A DNA stretch of 10,194 nt from Bacillota bacterium (GTDB taxonomy: Bacteria; Bacillota; Clostridia; Christensenellales; CAG-138), in assembly GCA_023396535.1 (NCBI GenBank), contig JAEWWD010000317.1, forward strand, positions 1 through 10,194, read 5' to 3'. This document shows positions 6,301-10,194 of this stretch, piece after piece; position 1 is the first letter of the stretch, and each line of letters begins with the position of its first letter. Below the pieces are notes generated by a model that had not been told where the DNA came from, made no database searches, and saw nothing but the letters and a program-made list of their open reading frames with translations. A program made the translations under genes and the position numbers.

Positions 6301-8205
6301 ATGAAACTCACTTTCCCCGACGGAAGCGTCCGTGAGTATGCCGACGGTATGACGGCCCTCGACATTGCGAACGACATCAGCCCGCGCCTTGCCAAAGCCA
6401 CGCTCATCTGCGAGCTGGACGGCAAGCTCAGCGACACGTTCCGGCCCATTCAAGGCGACCACAGCATCAAATTCCTGGACTGGAAGGAAGAGGGCGGCCG
6501 CTGGGGCTACCGGCACACCGCCGCGCACATATTGGCGCAGGCCGTCAAGCGCCTGTTCCCCGAAACAGTGCTTGCCATAGGCCCCGCCATCGACAACGGC
6601 TTCTATTACGACTTCGACAAGCCGGAGCCGTTCTCCGCGGACGATCTCGCCAAAATAGAGGCGGAGATGGAGCGCATCTCCAAAGAGGATCTGCCCCTGG
6701 AGCGCTTTGAGCTGCCCCGCGAGGAGGCCATCCGCTATATGCGCGAGAAGAACGAACCGTACAAGGTGGAGCTCATTGAGGATCTCCCTGAAGACGCCGT
6801 TATCAGCTTCTACAAACAGGGCGATTTTGTGGACCTTTGCGCCGGCCCGCATATGCCCGGCACCGGCAAAGTGAAAAACATGAAGCTCATGAGCCTGGCA
6901 GGCGCATACTGGCGAGGCAGCGAAAAGAACAAAATGCTGCAGCGCATATACGGTACGGCGTTTGAAAAGAAGGCGGATCTCGACGAGTATCTGTTCCGTA
7001 TTGAAGAAGCCAAAAAACGCGACCACCGCAAACTGGGCCGCGAGCTGGATCTGTTCGACATACACGACGAAGGCCCCGGCTTCCCCTTCTTCTACCCCAA
7101 CGGCATGGTGCTGCGCAACCAATTGGAGAACTTCTGGCGCGAACAGCATCAGAAGCGCGGCTATAAAGAACTGCGCACGCCCATCATATTGAACCGGGAA
7201 ATCTGGATACGTTCCGGGCATTGGGATCACTACAAAAACAACATGTACTTTACCAAGATCGACGACGAGGATTACGCGGTAAAGCCCATGAACTGCCCCG
7301 GCGCGATACTTTCCTATAAGCGGAAGATATATTCCTACCGCGACCTGCCGGAACGTCTGGCGGAACTGGGTCTCGTGCACCGGCACGAGCTTTCCGGCGC
7401 GCTGCACGGGCTCATGCGCGTGCGCTGCTTCACGCAGGACGACGCGCATATATTCATGACGCCGGATCAGATCAAGCAGGAACTGCTGGGCGTTATCGAG
7501 AAATTCCAGTATTTCTACGATACATTCGGCTTCAAGTACAGCGTGGAGCTTTCCACCCGCCCCGAAGACAGCATGGGCAGCGACGAACAGTGGGAGCAGG
7601 CGACCGACGCGCTCAAAATCGCGCTGGAAGCATGCGGCCTTCCCTATAAGATCAACGAGGGCGACGGCGCGTTCTACGGCCCCAAGATCGACTTCCATCT
7701 GGAAGACGCCATCGGCCGTACCTGGCAGTGCGGCACCATACAGCTGGATTTCCAGATGCCCGAGCGCTTCGACCTGACGTACGTAGGCGCGGATAACGAG
7801 AAGCACCGCCCTGTCATGATCCATACGGTGGTGTTCGGCTCCATCGAGCGCTTCATCGCCATACTCACCGAGCATTGCGCCGGCGCGTTCCCGGCTTGGG
7901 TCGCTCCTTTGCATGTGAAAGTCCTCACTATTACGGACCGCGCGAACGACCGTGCCGCCGAAGTGCGTGACCTGCTGCGCGCGGCGGGCATGCGCGCCGA
8001 ATACGATCTGCGCAACGAAAAGATTGGCTTTAAGATCCGCGAAGCCCAGATGCAGAAGGTGCCGTATATGCTCGTCATAGGCGACAAGGAAGTGGAAAAG
8101 GGCGTCGTGGCCGTGCGCTCCCGCAGCGAAGGCGACCTTGGCGTTATGGCGCTTGAGGATTTCATGCAGAAGCTGCAAAAAGAAATCGACGAAAAGAAAA
8201 ACTAA
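6301..8205 (+). CDS. thrS: Threonyl-tRNA synthetase
   Basis: This 634-aa class II aminoacyl-tRNA synthetase charges tRNA-Thr with threonine. Domains in order: TGS (about 1-61); the editing domain with HTAAH (His72, His76) and DLCAGPH (Cys180, His184), which removes mischarged serine; the catalytic core from about 240; and the C-terminal anticodon-binding domain (about 536-630). Zinc ligands are Cys332 (MNCPG), His383 (DDAH) and His508 (MIHTV). Motif 2 is RHELSGALHGLMRVR (361-375) and motif 3 is GSIERF (513-518). All key residues are present and the length is normal. One oddity is Cys376 where GLMRVRGFTQDD is common in homologues. The start has GGAGG (6290-6294) 6 nt upstream. Expression is governed by the T-box, and the strong hairpin at 8376-8408 likely ends the transcript. 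Confidence 0.98.
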   Translation: MKLTFPDGSVREYADGMTALDIANDISPRLAKATLICELDGKLSDTFRPIQGDHSIKFLDWKEEGGRWGYRHTAAHILAQAVKRLFPETVLAIGPAIDNGFYYDFDKPEPFSADDLAKIEAEMERISKEDLPLERFELPREEAIRYMREKNEPYKVELIEDLPEDAVISFYKQGDFVDLCAGPHMPGTGKVKNMKLMSLAGAYWRGSEKNKMLQRIYGTAFEKKADLDEYLFRIEEAKKRDHRKLGRELDLFDIHDEGPGFPFFYPNGMVLRNQLENFWREQHQKRGYKELRTPIILNREIWIRSGHWDHYKNNMYFTKIDDEDYAVKPMNCPGAILSYKRKIYSYRDLPERLAELGLVHRHELSGALHGLMRVRCFTQDDAHIFMTPDQIKQELLGVIEKFQYFYDTFGFKYSVELSTRPEDSMGSDEQWEQATDALKIALEACGLPYKINEGDGAFYGPKIDFHLEDAIGRTWQCGTIQLDFQMPERFDLTYVGADNEKHRPVMIHTVVFGSIERFIAILTEHCAGAFPAWVAPLHVKVLTITDRANDRAAEVRDLLRAAGMRAEYDLRNEKIGFKIREAQMQKVPYMLVIGDKEVEKGVVAVRSRSEGDLGVMALEDFMQKLQKEIDEKKN

Positions 8206-8214
8206 AAAACTGAC

Positions 8215-8371
8215 AAACCCTTCTTAGGGGTGCTGCTTTACGGGATTGCAATCCCTCAATTCCATTCAAATTCGGCGATTCATTCGCCGAATTTGTGGGA
8301 GAATGCCGCCATGAGCGGCATTCTGACCTGCAGAAATCCCACTGATAAAGCCCGAAGGGCTTTATCAGTGG
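8215..8371 (+). repeat. Five-hairpin dispersed repeat, copy A (inverted relative to copy B)
   Basis: This structured element, starting 9 bp after the thrS stop, recurs in inverted orientation at 9319-9471. Its hairpins in order are: a weak one, CCCTTCTTAGGGG (8218-8230); the perfect palindrome GGGATTGCAATCCC (8242-8255); AAATTCGGCG/CGCCGAATTT (8268-8294, extendable by one C-G pair); AGAATGCCGC/GCGGCATTCT (8300-8324); and a 15-bp stem CCACTGATAAAGCCC (8339-8353) with its exact complement (8357-8371) around a GAA loop. It encodes no protein. It resembles a REP- or MITE-type non-autonomous repeat, but no transposase or terminal target duplication is seen at this copy. Confidence 0.85.
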
Positions 8372-8375
8372 CTTA

Positions 8376-8408
8376 GCTCCCCCGGCTTACCGGGGGAGCC
8401 GTTTTTTT
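8376..8408 (+). terminator. Strong intrinsic terminator after thrS / repeat copy A
   Basis: GCTCCCCCGG (8376-8385) pairs perfectly with CCGGGGGAGC (8390-8399) around a CTTA loop, then CG and seven T residues (8402-8408). It starts 4 bp after repeat copy A and is the first strong terminator after thrS, so it probably ends the thrS transcript and insulates the decarboxylase-like gene. Confidence 0.9.
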
Positions 8409-8452
8409 GTTATCCCGGCAACATTTTACAAGAAAATGCAGCAGGCATGCGG

Positions 8453-8458
8453 TATTAT
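8453..8458 (+). promoter_or_regulatory. Possible -10 region for the decarboxylase-like gene
   Basis: TATTAT (8453-8458) lies in an AT-rich patch (TATTATATAAAATAT) between the preceding terminator and the start at 8496. TTTACA at 8425-8430 resembles a -35 box, but the 22-bp gap is too long, so the promoter is only tentative. Confidence 0.25.
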
Positions 8459-8495
8459 ATAAAATATCCCTAATAAAAAGCAAAGGAGAATAAAG

Positions 8496-9287
8496 ATGCT
8501 CAAAGGCTACACATTGCCGCGTACCCCGCTGGGAAAATCCAGCCTGCTGCCCGCGCCGCCCTGGCATTTTGTCGGGGACGCGCTGGTTGTGGAGTATGAA
8601 GCGGATGAAAGAAAGGCGGCGGCGTTTTTGCCGGAAGGCCTGGAACTTCAATCCGGCCGCTGTGCCGTATACTTTATGGATTGGCAGTACGCAAGCGACC
8701 AGGGCGAGGAGTACCTGGACCCCGTCTGCAGCCAGTACCGGGAAACGATATTCCTGCTCAGCGCGCGGTATGAAGGGATGCCTGTCGCATACTGCCCCTT
8801 CATCTGGGTCAGTCAGGATAAATCCATGATGCGGGGGCTGATTCAGGGCTGGCCCAAGCAATTTGGCGAAACATGGATCACCCGGGACTTTAAAATTCCG
8901 TCAAAGGCCGGCCCCGCAGCCGGGCAGGCGGGAAAATACGGGGCATCGTTATCCCTTTTGGGCAGACGGCTTGTGGAAGCGACCGTCGCCGTACAGGAGG
9001 AAACCGCGCAAATGCCCTCCCCCACTTTCGCCGGTGCCGCGCTGGTACGCTATTTCCCTGAACTGGAGAAAGCGAAACAAAGCTCTCCGGCCGTACATGA
9101 ACTGGTGCGGCTCAAATCGCGGGACGTAAGCGTTTCCCCGGTATGGAAGGGGGATGCGTCCTTCACGATATTCGATCATCCCTACACGGAATTGCCGGAT
9201 CTGAAGCCGGTGAGCGTCGCGGACGGCTATCGGTTCAGTATCGCCTGTACCATCGACGATCTGGAACCGCTCAAACGATATAACTGA
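8496..9287 (+). CDS. Acetoacetate decarboxylase (ADC) superfamily protein
   Basis: This 263-aa cytosolic protein has the ADC-like fold pattern: APPWHFVGDALVVEYEAD (20-37), FMDWQ (60-64), DPVCSQYRET (75-84), CPFIWVSQDKSMMRG (100-114), GWPKQFG (118-124) and FDHPYTELPDL (226-236). Lys121 aligns with the Schiff-base lysine (Lys115) of Clostridium acetobutylicum Adc. The next residue, Lys116 there and important for lowering the lysine pKa, is Gln122 here. A true decarboxylase is therefore uncertain; other superfamily members are aldolase-dehydratases that also use the Schiff-base lysine. The start has AAAGGAG 8 nt upstream. Two stops in tandem (TGATAA) end it. It is a single-gene unit flanked by inverted copies of a structured repeat, with no solvent-pathway genes nearby. 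Substrate unknown. Confidence 0.85.
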   Translation: MLKGYTLPRTPLGKSSLLPAPPWHFVGDALVVEYEADERKAAAFLPEGLELQSGRCAVYFMDWQYASDQGEEYLDPVCSQYRETIFLLSARYEGMPVAYCPFIWVSQDKSMMRGLIQGWPKQFGETWITRDFKIPSKAGPAAGQAGKYGASLSLLGRRLVEATVAVQEETAQMPSPTFAGAALVRYFPELEKAKQSSPAVHELVRLKSRDVSVSPVWKGDASFTIFDHPYTELPDLKPVSVADGYRFSIACTIDDLEPLKRYN

Positions 9288-9290
9288 TAA

Positions 9291-9314
9291 AAGCCGCAGG
9301 AATACCTGCGGCTT
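9291..9314. terminator. Perfect 10-bp hairpin directly after the ADC-like gene
   Basis: AAGCCGCAGG (9291-9300) pairs with CCTGCGGCTT (9305-9314) around AATA. On the + strand no T-tract follows (CAGGCC), while on the - strand the stem runs into TTATC. On the + strand the next stem (9319-9351) is followed by five T residues (9352-9356) and may complete termination of the ADC-like gene. Confidence 0.55.
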
Positions 9315-9318
9315 CAGG

Positions 9319-9471
9319 CCACTGATAAAGCCCTACGGACTTTATCAGTGGTTTTTCTGAGGGTTAGTATGCCGCTCATGGCGGCATTCTCCCACAAAAT
9401 CGGCGAATAAATCGCCGATTTTGAATTGAATATGGGGGACAGTGATCCCCCATACCCCTTAAAGAGGGTTT
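9319..9471 (-). repeat. Five-hairpin dispersed repeat, copy B (inverted relative to copy A)
   Basis: This is the reverse-oriented partner of the element at 8215-8371; the CCACTG ends of both copies face the ADC-like gene. On the + strand its parts are: CCACTGATAAAG (9319-9330) with CTTTATCAGTGG (9340-9351), followed by T5; ATGCCGC/GCGGCAT (9369-9387); AAAATCGGCG/CGCCGATTTT (9396-9422, plus one outer C-G pair); TATGGGGGA/TCCCCCATA (9431-9454); and a weak ACCCC/AGGGT stem (9454-9469). Stem order, spacers such as CCCACAAA/TTTGTGGG and AATTGAAT-like linkers are shared with copy A. The second hairpin differs entirely in sequence yet remains a hairpin. It may also terminate transcripts of the MATE gene arriving from the right. 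Confidence 0.85.
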
Positions 9472-9519
9472 ATCAGCAAGCTAAGGCATCAGGAAAACCC
9501 GCGGCTTTTTCATACTTGT

Positions 9520-10194
9520 TTATACCGGCGAATCCGTGATGGGCATATCCGCGATGAAGGCTTCTTCCTCGGCCGAGCCATCCGGCAATTGATTATCCAA
9601 CGGAAGTATCAGGTTGCGGTACACCGATCTCAACAACAGCATGCACATTGAAAACGCAAACAGCTCCGCGGCGGGGAACGCATACCACACCGCCTCCAGG
9701 CCAAACAGATGCGCAAGCAGATACGCGATAGGCAGTATGGCAAAAAGCTGGCGCGTCAAGCTCATCAGCATGCTCAGCGTACCCTTTCCCACCGCCTGAA
9801 ACATCGTGGAACAGGCGATGCCCACCGCCGCGCCCGGGAAACTGGTGCTGATGATGCGCAGCGCGGGTACGCCGATTCGCAGCATATCCGGCGACGCATC
9901 AAACAGCAATAATATTTCCTCCGAGAACAGCTGGAATACCAGTACCCCAATGCCCATGATGCACAATCCAAACGTAATGGTCTTTTTGAGCGTATCCGTC
10001 ACGCGTTTTCTCTGCCGTCCCCCGAAATTGTAGGCGAGTATGCTTAGTCCCGCGCCGTTTAAGGCAAATACGGGCATGAACACGAAGGAGTTCATTTTGA
10101 AATACACGCCCAGTACGGATACCGCCGTCGGCGTAAAGAATATCAGTATCATGTTCAGCCCCAGTATCATGGCCGTTCCGATGGTCTGCATGAC
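9520..10194 (-). CDS. MATE-family exporter, C-terminal part (5' end outside window)
   Basis: This is the C-terminal portion (224 aa visible) of a second MATE-family membrane antiporter. The frame is open to the right edge, so the ATG at 10191 is internal. Family-like segments are VLGVYFKMNSFVFMPVFALNG, LAYNFGGRQRKRVTDTLKK (the amphipathic stretch after the lobe's second helix), LFDASPDMLRIGVPALR and MFQAVGKGTLSMLMSLTRQ, with several hydrophobic helices between. It ends in a polar, acidic tail (PDGSAEEEAFIADMPITDSPV). The substrate cannot be inferred. No clean terminator lies in the 48 bp after the stop; hairpins of repeat copy B come next. It is not the same protein as the exporter at the left edge. 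Confidence 0.88.
   Translation of the reverse strand, partial: VMQTIGTAMILGLNMILIFFTPTAVSVLGVYFKMNSFVFMPVFALNGAGLSILAYNFGGRQRKRVTDTLKKTITFGLCIMGIGVLVFQLFSEEILLLFDASPDMLRIGVPALRIISTSFPGAAVGIACSTMFQAVGKGTLSMLMSLTRQLFAILPIAYLLAHLFGLEAVWYAFPAAELFAFSMCMLLLRSVYRNLILPLDNQLPDGSAEEEAFIADMPITDSPV

Noticed and set aside
6277..8178. A 633-codon open frame on the - strand antisense to almost the whole of thrS
   Set aside because: It has no recognisable domain, a His/Ala/Val-rich composition typical of an antisense shadow, and no ribosome site; thrS on the + strand explains the open frame.
8373..8861. Open frame on the - strand covering the terminator and the start of the ADC-like gene
   Set aside because: No domain or ribosome site, and it runs through the strong terminator hairpin; a shadow of the + strand gene.
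2..10194. The two MATE genes at the window ends as homologous arms of a composite or inverted duplication
   Set aside because: The visible proteins differ throughout in sequence; they are separate members of a large family.

Overview
The window looks like a chromosomal segment of a moderately GC-rich, probably spore-forming member of the Clostridia. The reasons are a threonine-specific T-box leader ahead of thrS, a YtxC-type sporulation-associated protein, strong AGGAGG-like ribosome binding sites, sigma-A-type promoters, and very frequent ATA isoleucine codons despite the GC content. A Christensenellales-like gut bacterium would fit, but that placement is a guess.

Layout, left to right. (1) The 3' part of a MATE-family exporter (+). 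(2) A three-gene (+) operon: a DUF368 polyprenyl-phosphate translocase, an acyl-ACP thioesterase and a small cyclophilin. Both junctions have 1-nt stop/start overlaps. A promoter precedes the operon and a 13-bp hairpin lies in the convergent gap after it. (3) A creatininase-family metal-dependent amidohydrolase (-) with its own promoter (TTGGTA-17-TATAAT), which fixes its start. (4) A ytxC homologue (+) with a possible mother-cell sigma promoter and a clear intrinsic terminator. (5) A two-domain protein (-) joining an N-terminal GNAT acetyltransferase to a C-terminal Rnk/GreA-type RNA polymerase-binding domain, with a near-consensus promoter (TTGACA-17-TAGAAT). (6) thrS (+), controlled by a promoter (TTGACT-17-TATAAT) and a T-box riboswitch with ACC in the specifier loop. 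(7) An acetoacetate-decarboxylase-superfamily gene (+) bracketed by two inverted copies of a five-hairpin repeat of about 155 bp. (8) The 3' part of a second MATE-family exporter (-), running off the right edge.

Most genes here are housekeeping or broadly conserved, in short transcription units. The two most unusual items are the inverted pair of structured repeats around the decarboxylase-like gene and the GNAT-Rnk fusion. Between the repeat copies, one stem differs by a paired (compensatory) change, which suggests the element is kept as a folded structure. No phage, CRISPR, transposase, rRNA or tRNA gene was seen.
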